Of a stretch of 6,957 nt of DNA, positions 1 through 5,908 are shown in pieces. Under the pieces are notes generated by a model. It was not told where the DNA came from and ran no database searches. It was given only the letters and a program-made list of their open reading frames with translations. The DNA is from Syntrophaceae bacterium UBA3084 (GTDB lineage Bacteria; Desulfobacterota; Syntrophia; Syntrophales; UBA6807), in assembly GCA_002367335.1 (NCBI GenBank), contig DFBI01000141.1, positions 1 through 6,957 of the forward strand, given 5' to 3'. The first letter of the stretch is position 1. Every line of letters begins with the position of its first letter. Position numbers and translations under genes: made by a program.

Positions 1-49
1 CGCAGCCAGTATTTCTTTAAAGTATTCTGTGAATCGGGGTTAATTATTT

Positions 50-80
50 ATAGGGGGATTTTTATCCCCCTATTTTTTTT
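50..80 (+). terminator. Strong rho-independent terminator of an upstream gene
   Basis: A perfect 10-bp inverted repeat (ATAGGGGGAT at 50-59 pairing with ATCCCCCTAT at 64-73) closes a four-T loop and runs into an eight-T tract (73-80). This is a textbook intrinsic terminator for + strand transcription; the other strand lacks a good T tract. It probably ends a gene outside the window. One reading frame stops at TAA 41-43 and another at TAA 18-20, so either could be the end of that gene, but too few codons are present to identify it. The terminator isolates the M50 protease gene from upstream transcription. Confidence 0.93.
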
Positions 81-138
81 AACCGGGCTTTGCAGTAGAT
101 GAGTGTTGCTGTAAAGACCTGAATTAAAGTGTAATGTT

Positions 139-1002
139 ATGGATAACCCATTCCCGTCTGATTATATTTCCGAAAAGAAAAAACGCGACATTCCTTACAT
201 CAATATCCTGCTTTTTATTGCTACTCTATTAAGTACACTGGTAGCCGGCGCTATGCAGCAAGGGGTAAATCCACTTGAGGAACCTGAATTAATATGGAAG
301 GGGGTTCCTTTTTCCTTTACATTGTTGTTAATACTGGGGACTCATGAGTTTGGACACTATTTTTTATCCAGGAGACATAATATTGATGTGACACTTCCCT
401 ATTTTATTCCGGCACCATCCTTAATTGGGACCTTTGGGGCGGTTATAAAGATGAAATCTCCCATATTGGATAGGAGAACTCTTCTCGATATCGGGGTGGC
501 AGGACCTCTCGCAGGAATGGTTGTTGCTGTTCCAGTTCTTGTTATAGGACTTACCTTTTCTAAAGTTGTACCTTATGCAGGTGAGAGTGGAATACGTCTT
601 GGCAGTTGTATCCTCTTTACTTTTCTCAATTGGGTTATTCATGGTTCTCTGCCGGAAAACTCGAGCCTTATTCTCCATCCCATGGCTTTTTCGGGGTGGA
701 TCGGACTTCTAGTTACTTCGTTAAATCTTCTTCCTGTAGGGCAACTCGATGGAGGACATGTAGCCTACTCAGTTTTTGGTGCCAGGCAAAATGTTATCGC
801 AAAAGTAATAATGGTGGTTTTGCTTGTTCTCGGTCTTGTGAGTTGGAAGGGCTGGCTTGTGTGGTTTATACTTCTTTTATTTCTTGGTTTTCGTCATCCA
901 CCGGTTGTTTACGATTGGATGCCTCTTGATAGAAAGAGAAAAATTGTGGGGTGGATAACACTTATCGTATTTGTTATTACTTTTATGCCTGCACCGTTTT
1001 AA
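139..1002 (+). CDS. Site-2-protease-like M50 family intramembrane zinc metalloprotease
   Basis: This 287-residue multi-pass membrane protein should cut substrates within or next to the membrane. What is seen: a short charged N-terminus, a hydrophobic segment at about 20-40, the zinc motif HEFGH at 69-73 inside a membrane segment (about 58-76), a GTFGAVIKM stretch at 97-105, GVAGPLAG at 119-126, and the second motif NLLPVGQLDGGH at 196-207, whose D204 would be the third zinc ligand. More hydrophobic helices lie at about 220-250 and 268-284. There is no PDZ domain, so it resembles the compact EGY/cyanobacterial-type S2P group rather than RseP. ATG 139 is the first possible start after an in-frame stop at 112-114, but no Shine-Dalgarno is visible. 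The gene appears monocistronic: a terminator lies upstream and a 467-bp repeat-rich gap downstream. Its substrate cannot be deduced, as no sigma or anti-sigma gene is adjacent. Confidence 0.93.
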   Translation: MDNPFPSDYISEKKKRDIPYINILLFIATLLSTLVAGAMQQGVNPLEEPELIWKGVPFSFTLLLILGTHEFGHYFLSRRHNIDVTLPYFIPAPSLIGTFGAVIKMKSPILDRRTLLDIGVAGPLAGMVVAVPVLVIGLTFSKVVPYAGESGIRLGSCILFTFLNWVIHGSLPENSSLILHPMAFSGWIGLLVTSLNLLPVGQLDGGHVAYSVFGARQNVIAKVIMVVLLVLGLVSWKGWLVWFILLLFLGFRHPPVVYDWMPLDRKRKIVGWITLIVFVITFMPAPF

Positions 1003-1042
1003 AGTCTTTATCCTCAACAACTACAGTTTTTGCGCAAATGTT

Positions 1043-1070
1043 GGGATCAGGGATCATTGCTCGTTGCTCA
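1043..1070 (+). repeat. Two adjacent heptamer duplications
   Basis: GGGATCA occurs twice in tandem (1043-1049, 1050-1056), followed immediately by TTGCTCG and TTGCTCA (1057-1063, 1064-1070). All four units are exactly 7 bp, the same period as the unrelated arrays further right. Only two copies of each exist, so each pair alone could be chance; the shared period makes them worth recording. Confidence 0.6.
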
Positions 1071-1213
1071 GCCCTTTGCGGCCTTGCCGTATTAAGGAAA
1101 TCAATTCTTGACAGCCTCGTAAGAACCAGCCATTCTATGACAAAATGATCTGCTTCAGGCGGATAAAAAATCAAAGCACGCAAATCCTAACCCGAACAAG
1201 CCGGAACCAAGAT

Positions 1214-1255
1214 GAACATCGAACATCGAACGTCCAACATCGAATGTTGAATGGG
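1214..1255 (+). repeat. GAACATC-type heptamer tandem array, six units
   Basis: Six contiguous 7-bp units run without a gap: GAACATC, GAACATC, GAACGTC, CAACATC, GAATGTT, GAATGGG. The first four are near identical; the last two keep the GAA start. Units four and five also make a small hairpin, CAACAT (1235-1240) against ATGTTG (1244-1249). From memory, similar AACATCGAA strings are scattered in environmental planctomycete and related genomes and get mis-annotated as peptides containing MLDVRCSMF; that is recollection and was not searched. Confidence 0.85.
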
Positions 1256-1266
1256 AAAAGGCGGCC

Positions 1267-1292
1267 AACCGTGAACCTTTGAACCGTGAACG
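1267..1292 (+). repeat. AACCGTG-type heptamer array
   Basis: Units read AACCGTG (1267-1273), AACCTTTG (1274-1281, one base longer), AACCGTG (1282-1288) and a partial AACG. The same family, including the TTTG-containing variant, recurs at 3614-3650 inside the end of the GGDEF gene. It lies in the 103-bp segment that interrupts the dispersed element. Confidence 0.8.
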
Positions 1293-1390
1293 CTTACTAA
1301 ATTTTTTTGCCATTTTTGCAAGAACTTTACAATTAAGAGACTAATGAATTGTAATTGATAAACATATCTTGCCTCCTGTTTTGAAATTGA

Positions 1391-1419
1391 TTGACATAAA
1401 TTTTTACCATGTTTAAACT
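1391..1419 (+). promoter_or_regulatory. Candidate sigma-70 type promoter for the GGDEF gene
   Basis: A consensus -35 hexamer TTGACA (1391-1396) is followed after 17 bp by TAAACT (1414-1419), which matches four of six -10 positions. It lies about 50 bp upstream of the GTG start at 1470 and could drive the GGDEF gene and, by read-through, miaB and the genes after it. The surroundings are very AT-rich, so chance matches are likely; this is a sequence match only. Confidence 0.4.
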
Positions 1420-1469
1420 GCCGGATCAAATTTTTTACTCGACCGATTCAATAATATATATTAAAATTT

Positions 1470-3653
1470 GTGAATTATTATAAAGAAAAATATTTCTATG
1501 ATGAATCATCGCAAGACAAAAGACAGATTATTGAAGGATCCAATATATTACGTAAGGAGATAGCAAGCTTGAAAGTTTTGAAAGAGAAATTGGGCACGAA
1601 AGAGGATCAATACCGTAATCTTTTTGAGGAATCGCGGGATGCGGTTATTATAACGAGCAAGGATGGAAAGTTCATTGACTTCAATCAGGCTGCGCTGGAT
1701 CTTTTCGGTTATTCTAAAGACGAGATGACAGGAATGGACGTACGACAAATCTATGTTGATGTAAAAGACCGTGCAAGATTTCAGGAGGCAATAGAAACAC
1801 AAGGGTCTGTCAGAGATTATGAAATAAAGCTCTGTAAGAAAGATGGAACAGAAATGGATTGCCTTTTCACTTTGACTGTAAGATCTAAGGGGACGAAAAT
1901 TTTAGGTTATCAGGGTATTATTCGAGATATAACCGATTATAGGCAAATAGAGAAACTTTACAGAACCATGGCAAACAGATCTCAGGTGGGTGTATACGTT
2001 GTATGGAAAGGAAAATTTCGGTTTGTCAATCCTCATATTATAGCGTATTCGGGATTTTCCGAAGAGGAATTATTTAATAGAGATACTCTGAGTCTTGTTC
2101 ATTTAGAGGACAGAGATATGGTAAGAGAAAATGCTATCAAGATGTTGAAAAATGAACGTCAACATCCTTATGAGTACAGGTTAATTACCAGAGATGGTAG
2201 AATACTATGGATTCTGGAGACCGTTACCTCCATTGTTTACTTTGGAGAGCGAGCCGTTCTGGGAAACTCAATGAACATTAGCGAGGAACGTAAAGCTAAA
2301 AATAAGCTTGAACAGCAGACTTATAATCTTAATAAGCGTATAAAGGAATTGAATTGTCTGTATTCCATTTCTGATTTTGTTGAAAAAGATATGCTTTTAG
2401 CGGATATATTACGTGGTATGGTAAACATTATTCCTCTTGCTATGCAGTACCCTGAAAAATCATGTGCACGAATCATCGTTGACGAACTGGAATTTCGAAC
2501 CGAAAACTTCAGGGAAGCCTATGATAAAATAAGAAAGGATGTGGTGGTTAGTAACGAGCAAATCGGCGCCGTCGAAATCTATTATCTGATGGAAGAAGGG
2601 TCGGGAAAAAGTAATGGCGCTTTTTTGGAAGAGGAAAAAGATCTTATCAACGCCATTGCAGAAAGATTGGGAAGGATAATTGAGCGTAAGCGAAATGAAG
2701 AAGCTCTGAGGGAAAGTGAGTTAAAATATTCGACATTTGTAGAAAAAGCAAAGGATGGTATAGCGATCATTCAAAATTACGGTTATACATTTGTTAATAA
2801 GGCCATGACGGAAATCACAGGGTATGAAATGGGAGAACTCATGGAGATGCACTTTTTAGATATTTTCGCACCCGAACACAAAGATCTTTTAAGCCAGAGA
2901 CATGCGAAGCGCCTCTCGGGTGAGGAAGTACCACCTGTCTATGAGGCGAAAATCCAGCAAAAAAACGGAAGGTTTATACACGTTGAGGTGTCCTTCAATT
3001 TGATTACATACAATGGTAACCCCGCGGATATGGGTTTTATCCGCGATATTACTGAACGGATTAATGCAGAACAAGAAATCAGAAAATTGGCCTATCACGA
3101 TGCCCTGACCGGACTACCTAACAGAGCGCTTTTGAATGAACGATTCATCCTGGCAGAAGCTCATGCCAGGCGGAATAAGAAAAAATTGGGAGTTCTGTCG
3201 CTTGACCTGGATCATTTTAAAGAGGTTAATGATGCGCTTGGACATGATATTGGCGACCAATTGCTCCAGGTGGTTGGCCAGCGGTTTATAAACCTTGTCC
3301 GTGAAGAAGATATAATTGTTCGTATGGGAGGCGATGAATTTATAATATTGCTTCAAGAGATTGAACATGCAAATGATGTGGTTACTACATCCCAAAAGAT
3401 CCTGGAGGCCTTACGATATCCTTTTGTTTTTGGTGGTCACAATCTTCATGTTACTACGAGCGCTGGTGTTGCCATTTACCCGGAGGATGGTCAAGATATG
3501 CATACACTCCTGAAAAATGCCGATATAGCCCTCTATAAGGCCAAAGAAAAGGGTCGAAATAACTGTCAAATGTACGCTCAATCCGTAAGCGAAAGCAAAT
3601 CTCTGCCCAAAACAACCGTGAACCGTGAACCCCGGAACTTTGAACCTGAGTAG
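1470..3653 (+). CDS. PAS-PAS-GAF-like-PAS diguanylate cyclase (GGDEF)
   Basis: This 727-residue soluble protein should condense two GTP into c-di-GMP under control of N-terminal sensor domains; no membrane segment is seen, so it is cytoplasmic. Order: charged coiled-coil-like N-terminus (1-45), PAS (about 46-158), PAS (about 162-275, DGR near 242), GAF-like region (about 290-405), PAS (about 415-530), GGDEF (about 537-702). The active site GGDEF is intact at 620-624, the metal-binding LDLD at 578-581, and an inhibitory-site RxxD (R611-D614) lies five residues before GGDEF, so an active, product-inhibited cyclase is expected. There is no EAL domain. The GTG at 1470 has no visible Shine-Dalgarno; a TTG at 1569 with AAGGAG nine bases before it would remove 33 residues. 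The last twelve codons derive from a heptamer repeat. miaB begins 37 bp later without a terminator between. The signals sensed are unknown. Confidence 0.92.
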   Translation: MNYYKEKYFYDESSQDKRQIIEGSNILRKEIASLKVLKEKLGTKEDQYRNLFEESRDAVIITSKDGKFIDFNQAALDLFGYSKDEMTGMDVRQIYVDVKDRARFQEAIETQGSVRDYEIKLCKKDGTEMDCLFTLTVRSKGTKILGYQGIIRDITDYRQIEKLYRTMANRSQVGVYVVWKGKFRFVNPHIIAYSGFSEEELFNRDTLSLVHLEDRDMVRENAIKMLKNERQHPYEYRLITRDGRILWILETVTSIVYFGERAVLGNSMNISEERKAKNKLEQQTYNLNKRIKELNCLYSISDFVEKDMLLADILRGMVNIIPLAMQYPEKSCARIIVDELEFRTENFREAYDKIRKDVVVSNEQIGAVEIYYLMEEGSGKSNGAFLEEEKDLINAIAERLGRIIERKRNEEALRESELKYSTFVEKAKDGIAIIQNYGYTFVNKAMTEITGYEMGELMEMHFLDIFAPEHKDLLSQRHAKRLSGEEVPPVYEAKIQQKNGRFIHVEVSFNLITYNGNPADMGFIRDITERINAEQEIRKLAYHDALTGLPNRALLNERFILAEAHARRNKKKLGVLSLDLDHFKEVNDALGHDIGDQLLQVVGQRFINLVREEDIIVRMGGDEFIILLQEIEHANDVVTTSQKILEALRYPFVFGGHNLHVTTSAGVAIYPEDGQDMHTLLKNADIALYKAKEKGRNNCQMYAQSVSESKSLPKTTVNREPRNFEPE
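1554..1559 (+). promoter_or_regulatory. Shine-Dalgarno supporting an alternative TTG start at 1569
   Basis: AAGGAG at 1554-1559 sits nine bases before an in-frame TTG (1569-1571). The upstream GTG 1470 has only AT-rich sequence before it. Starting at 1569 leaves a short lysine-rich leader directly before the first PAS domain, which is a common arrangement. The 33 residues lost look like plausible coding sequence, so the choice stays open. Confidence 0.4.
3614..3650 (+). repeat. AACCGTG-type heptamer array inside the GGDEF gene
   Basis: Units read AACCGTG, AACCGTG, AACCCCGG, AACTTTG, AACCTGAG, ending directly at the TAG stop (3651-3653). It belongs to the same family as the intergenic array at 1267-1292. 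In the gene's frame it encodes TVNREPRNFEPE, which lies beyond the end of the GGDEF fold and is probably not part of the ancestral protein. Confidence 0.8.
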
Positions 3654-3690
3654 TTATATGTAATAATTTTATTGGTGAGGATAAGGTAAA

Positions 3691-5013
3691 ATGCCGGATC
3701 AGAAATATCTATACATCAAAACATTCGGCTGTCAGATGAATGTACATGATTCTGAACAGATCGAAGAATTGCTTAAGAAGGAAGGATATCAAAAAACAGA
3801 CGATGCAAAAAGAGCCGACCTTGTAATTACTAATACCTGCAGTATAAGGGAGAAGGCGGAACATAAAGCATATAGCATGCTGGGAAGGTTCAGACATTTA
3901 AAGGAGCTGAACCCTGAATTGATAATCGGGGTAGGGGGGTGTCTTGCTCAGCAGTTGGGTCGTAACCTGTTTAAAAAAGCTCCTTATCTTGATCTGGTCT
4001 TCGGCACCCATAATATACATCTTCTTCCCGAGATGATACAACAGATCAAAAGTAATAAGAACCGGATTGTGGAAACGTTGTTTCATGAATCTGTAAAGTC
4101 CCTGGGTATCAGAACACTGCCTGATAATGGTTGTGTCAGCTCTTATGTAACCATTATGCAGGGTTGTAACAATTTCTGCTCTTATTGTGTTGTCCCCTAC
4201 CTGAGGGGAAGGGAAGAGAGCAGGGAAAGCAATGATATTATCGATGAGATCACATTTCTTGCAGATCACGGGGTAAGGGAAGTAACGCTTCTTGGTCAAA
4301 ATGTGAACTCGTATGGGGAAACTTTACCCGATGGCTCAAATTTTCCTGCGTTATTAAAGAGGATAAGTGATATAAAAGGAATAGAGCGAATTCGATTCAC
4401 TACTTCACACCCGAAAGATTTGTCCGATGATCTTATCAGGTGTTATGATACAATAAATAAATTGTGCAAGCATATTCATCTTCCTGTTCAATCGGGGTCC
4501 GATTACATTTTAAAGAGAATGAACAGACGTTATACGTCTGAAGATTACATCAAAAAGGTTAAAAAACTGAGAGAAATATGCCCGAATGTAAGTATTACAT
4601 CCGATATCATTGTGGGATTTCCCGGTGAATCGGATAATGATTTTCAAAAAACTATTGACCTTATGGAAAAAGTAAGATTTGATAATGCTTTTTCATTTAA
4701 GTTTTCATTCCGGGAAGGTACTTCAGTAGAAAAATTGAATGGTAATATAGAGGACAGTGTAAAGAGCAAAAGACTTTCTATGTTGCAATCGCTTCAGGAA
4801 AAACATAGTATGGAAATTAATAAGAATCTGGAAGGAAGCGTAGCAAACATCCTTGTGGAAGGGTTTAGTAAAAATGATCAAGCCGATATTATGGGAAGAA
4901 CGTCAACCAACAAGATTGTCAATTTTACTGGTGATATCGGCACAGTCGGCAAGATTGTGCCAGTAAAAATAATAAAAGCCTGCACACATTCTCTGAGAGG
5001 CAAGATGATTTAA
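3691..5013 (+). CDS. miaB: tRNA-2-methylthio-N6-dimethylallyladenosine synthase MiaB
   Basis: This radical SAM methylthiotransferase converts i6A37 to ms2i6A37 in tRNAs reading UNN codons. The 440-residue length is normal. The N-terminal UPF0004 domain carries three cysteines for the auxiliary 4Fe-4S cluster (C14 in KTFGCQMN, C50 in TNTCSIR, C84 in GGCLAQ). The radical SAM motif CNNFCSYC gives C159, C163 and C166. Further family signatures are LGQNVNSYG (201-209), HLPVQSGSD (263-271) and IVGFPGE (307-313), with a C-terminal TRAM domain at about 375-440 for tRNA binding. N-terminal signatures fit MiaB better than RimO or MtaB. ATG 3691 is preceded by GTGAGGATAAGG, giving a usable ribosome site. 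The upstream GGDEF gene ends 37 bp before it, and the nuclease gene begins 15 bp after its stop, suggesting co-transcription. Confidence 0.97.
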   Translation: MPDQKYLYIKTFGCQMNVHDSEQIEELLKKEGYQKTDDAKRADLVITNTCSIREKAEHKAYSMLGRFRHLKELNPELIIGVGGCLAQQLGRNLFKKAPYLDLVFGTHNIHLLPEMIQQIKSNKNRIVETLFHESVKSLGIRTLPDNGCVSSYVTIMQGCNNFCSYCVVPYLRGREESRESNDIIDEITFLADHGVREVTLLGQNVNSYGETLPDGSNFPALLKRISDIKGIERIRFTTSHPKDLSDDLIRCYDTINKLCKHIHLPVQSGSDYILKRMNRRYTSEDYIKKVKKLREICPNVSITSDIIVGFPGESDNDFQKTIDLMEKVRFDNAFSFKFSFREGTSVEKLNGNIEDSVKSKRLSMLQSLQEKHSMEINKNLEGSVANILVEGFSKNDQADIMGRTSTNKIVNFTGDIGTVGKIVPVKIIKACTHSLRGKMI

Positions 5014-5014
5014 A

Positions 5015-5021
5015 GAAAGGA
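5015..5021 (+). promoter_or_regulatory. Shine-Dalgarno of the bifunctional nuclease gene
   Basis: GAAAGGA (5015-5021) lies between the miaB stop and a run of three in-frame start codons: TTG 5023, ATG 5026 and ATG 5029. Spacing is 1, 4 and 7 bases respectively, so ATG 5029 is favoured and TTG 5023 is very unlikely. Confidence 0.65.
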
Positions 5022-5028
5022 ATTGATG

Positions 5029-5529
5029 ATGTTAATAGAAATGAAAGTATTTGGTTTGGCCATTGATCCAATAACCAATACTCCTATCGTAATTTTGAAA
5101 GATCTGGAAGAAAAGAGGGTTATTCCTATATGGATAGGTTTATTTGAGGCTAGTGCTATAGCAACCGAATTAGAAAAGGTCAGTTTCTCAAGACCGATGA
5201 CACATGACCTTGTGAAGGAAATGCTGAATGTTCTGGGGGTTGAGGTTCAAAAAATTGTAATTAATGATCTTAAAGATAATACGTTTTTTGCAGTTATACA
5301 CTTAATGAAAAATGGCGAAGATATTATGGTTGATTCTCGTCCCAGTGATGCAATCGCCATTGCTCTGAGAGCCGGAGCTCATATATTAGTGGACGAAAAG
5401 GTTATAGAAAAATCAATGAGTATGGATTTTGGAAAGAAGACGTCGGATCTCAGTACGTATTCAGGAGAGAAATTGAAGGAATTTTTAGAGAATCTTTCTC
5501 CTGAAGACTTTGGTAAGTATAAGATGTAA
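5029..5529 (+). CDS. Bifunctional nuclease (BFN/DUF151) family protein
   Basis: The protein has 166 residues from ATG 5029. It belongs to the BFN (formerly DUF151) family; plant members have been reported with both DNase and RNase activity, and bacterial ones such as Thermotoga TM0160 are structurally known but poorly characterised. What is seen: the N-terminal MKVFGLAIDPITNTPIVIL, the IWIGLFEASAIA block at 34-45, and the diagnostic DSRPSDAIAIALR at 102-114. The C-terminal tail from about 128 is charged and ends in EFLENLSPEDFGKYKM, also common in bacterial relatives. It has no membrane segment or signal peptide. It follows miaB by 15 bp, a linkage I recall from many deltaproteobacteria, so it is probably translated from the same message. 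The cellular substrate in bacteria is not established. Confidence 0.93.
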   Translation: MLIEMKVFGLAIDPITNTPIVILKDLEEKRVIPIWIGLFEASAIATELEKVSFSRPMTHDLVKEMLNVLGVEVQKIVINDLKDNTFFAVIHLMKNGEDIMVDSRPSDAIAIALRAGAHILVDEKVIEKSMSMDFGKKTSDLSTYSGEKLKEFLENLSPEDFGKYKM

Positions 5530-5582
5530 GTGAAGAAGTCAGGATTAATACCTTAAACACTGGTGCTTGATGGGTTTTTCTC

Positions 5583-5813
5583 ATGAAGGAAGAAACTCGA
5601 CGACTTTATCTGAAGACAGGTGATCAGGTAATTCACCTTCGATATCCGGAGTGGGGTTTTGGTGTGGTTGTTGAGGAACGGAATTCCAATATATTGGGTG
5701 GGATGTCATACGTAAGGATAGGCTTTAGAGATGGTAACACAAGGGTATTTGACAATAATTTTGCCAATTCATGTTGTTGTTACCATGCTGGAATAAGGAG
5801 ATGTTCTGATTAA
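5583..5813 (+). CDS. Small DUF3553-like protein with a C-terminal Cys-Cys-Cys motif
   Basis: This 76-residue protein looks real: the fold pattern GDQVIHLRYPEWGFGVVVEE (13-32), then YVRIGF (43-48) and TRVFDNN (53-59), reads as a small beta-barrel like the DUF3553 or CarD/Tudor-like group, where a VxHxxxPEWGxG core is typical. The end, SCCCYHAGIRR (63-73), has three adjacent cysteines plus a histidine, with a fourth cysteine at 74, which could bind metal. ATG 5583 is the first start after an in-frame TGA at 5568-5570; the ribosome site is weak. It lies 53 bp after the nuclease gene and 95 bp before xerC, with the dispersed element in that second gap. Function is unknown; nucleic-acid or RNA polymerase contact is a guess from the barrel resemblance. 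Confidence 0.75.
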   Translation: MKEETRRLYLKTGDQVIHLRYPEWGFGVVVEERNSNILGGMSYVRIGFRDGNTRVFDNNFANSCCCYHAGIRRCSD

Positions 5814-5835
5814 TCTGATCCATTGTATGTTTTAC

Positions 5836-5892
5836 CCTAACCCGGACAAGCCGGAACCAATTTTGCGCGAACTTTACAATTAAGGGACTAAT
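5836..5892 (+). repeat. Dispersed 57-bp element, intact copy 2
   Basis: This is the uninterrupted version of the element split at 1186-1345, with 53 of 57 positions identical and the same orientation relative to the downstream gene. It contains two CCGG tetramers five bases apart (5842-5845 and 5851-5854), which could form a short stem, and an AT-rich right half. It ends at 5892, four bases before the xerC ribosome site, so it forms most of the xerC leader. No open frame or transposase is associated, so it is a non-autonomous or purely structural repeat. Confidence 0.85.
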
Positions 5893-5895
5893 AAA

Positions 5896-5900
5896 AAGGG
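5896..5900 (+). promoter_or_regulatory. Ribosome binding site for the GTG start of xerC
   Basis: AAGGG at 5896-5900 precedes the GTG at 5909 by eight bases. This spacing supports GTG as the true start, giving the expected XerC N-terminus; the next in-frame ATG codons fall far inside the protein. Confidence 0.7.
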
Positions 5901-5908
5901 ATAGTCAG

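Larger units (their letters stand above)
1186..1345 (+). repeat. Dispersed 57-bp element, copy 1, split by 103 bp
   Basis: The left 25 bp (1186-1210, core AACCCGAACAAGCCGG) and right 32 bp (1314-1345, core GAACTTTACAATTAAG) align end to end with the uninterrupted copy at 5836-5892, in the same orientation. There is one mismatch in the left half and three in the right, so 53 of 57 positions agree. Between the halves lie 103 bp (1211-1313) carrying two heptamer arrays. Near the right junction TTTTTGCCA/TTTTTGCAA forms a 9-bp imperfect tandem repeat, so the exact right edge is ambiguous. Whether copy 1 gained DNA or copy 2 lost it cannot be decided from two copies. Confidence 0.85.
1003..1469. 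other. Repeat-rich intergenic region with no convincing gene
   Basis: This 467-bp gap separates the M50 gene from the GGDEF gene. I see no RNA gene and no terminator for the M50 gene. Open frames here (for example minus-strand 983-1183 and 1187-1429) translate repeats and look non-coding. The gap holds heptamer pairs at 1043-1070, the left half of a dispersed element at 1186-1210, a GAACATC-type array at 1214-1255, an AACCGTG-type array at 1267-1292, the right half of the element at 1314-1345, an 8-bp inverted repeat (1327-1334 with 1347-1354), and a promoter-like sequence at 1391-1419. The stretch 1071-1185 has no recognisable structure. Confidence 0.75.

Noticed and set aside
1..43. 3' end of an upstream coding sequence
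   Set aside because: Two frames have stops (18-20 and 41-43) at sensible distances from the terminator, and the few codons give no recognisable ending, so no gene can be called.
606..929. Plus-strand 107-codon frame within the M50 gene
   Set aside because: It is a shadow of the M50 frame, which encodes the conserved NLLPVGQLDGGH motif over the same bases.
983..1183. Minus-strand 66-codon open frame in the gap after the M50 gene
   Set aside because: It overlaps the M50 3' end, has no ribosome site or recognisable domain, and translates repeat-containing spacer DNA.
1211..1313. Possible CRISPR array or insertion sequence
   Set aside because: Units are 7 bp without spacers, there is no cas gene, no terminal inverted repeats and no transposase; it is better described as short tandem repeats.
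1187..1429. Minus-strand 80-codon open frame containing MLDVRCSMF
   Set aside because: The peptide is a translation of the GAACATC heptamer array and the dispersed element, a familiar type of false hypothetical protein; no domain is present.
1447..1472. Possible dif-like site (ATAATATATATTAAAAT)
   Set aside because: It resembles the dif centre only through AT-richness; the right arm does not match and no GC-bearing left arm is present.
3898..4299. Minus-strand 133-codon open frame
   Set aside because: It lies entirely within miaB, whose frame is well conserved with all cluster cysteines; it is a shadow frame.
5530..5582. Terminator between the nuclease gene and the small DUF3553-like gene
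   Set aside because: A short T run (5575-5579) is present but no stable stem precedes it.
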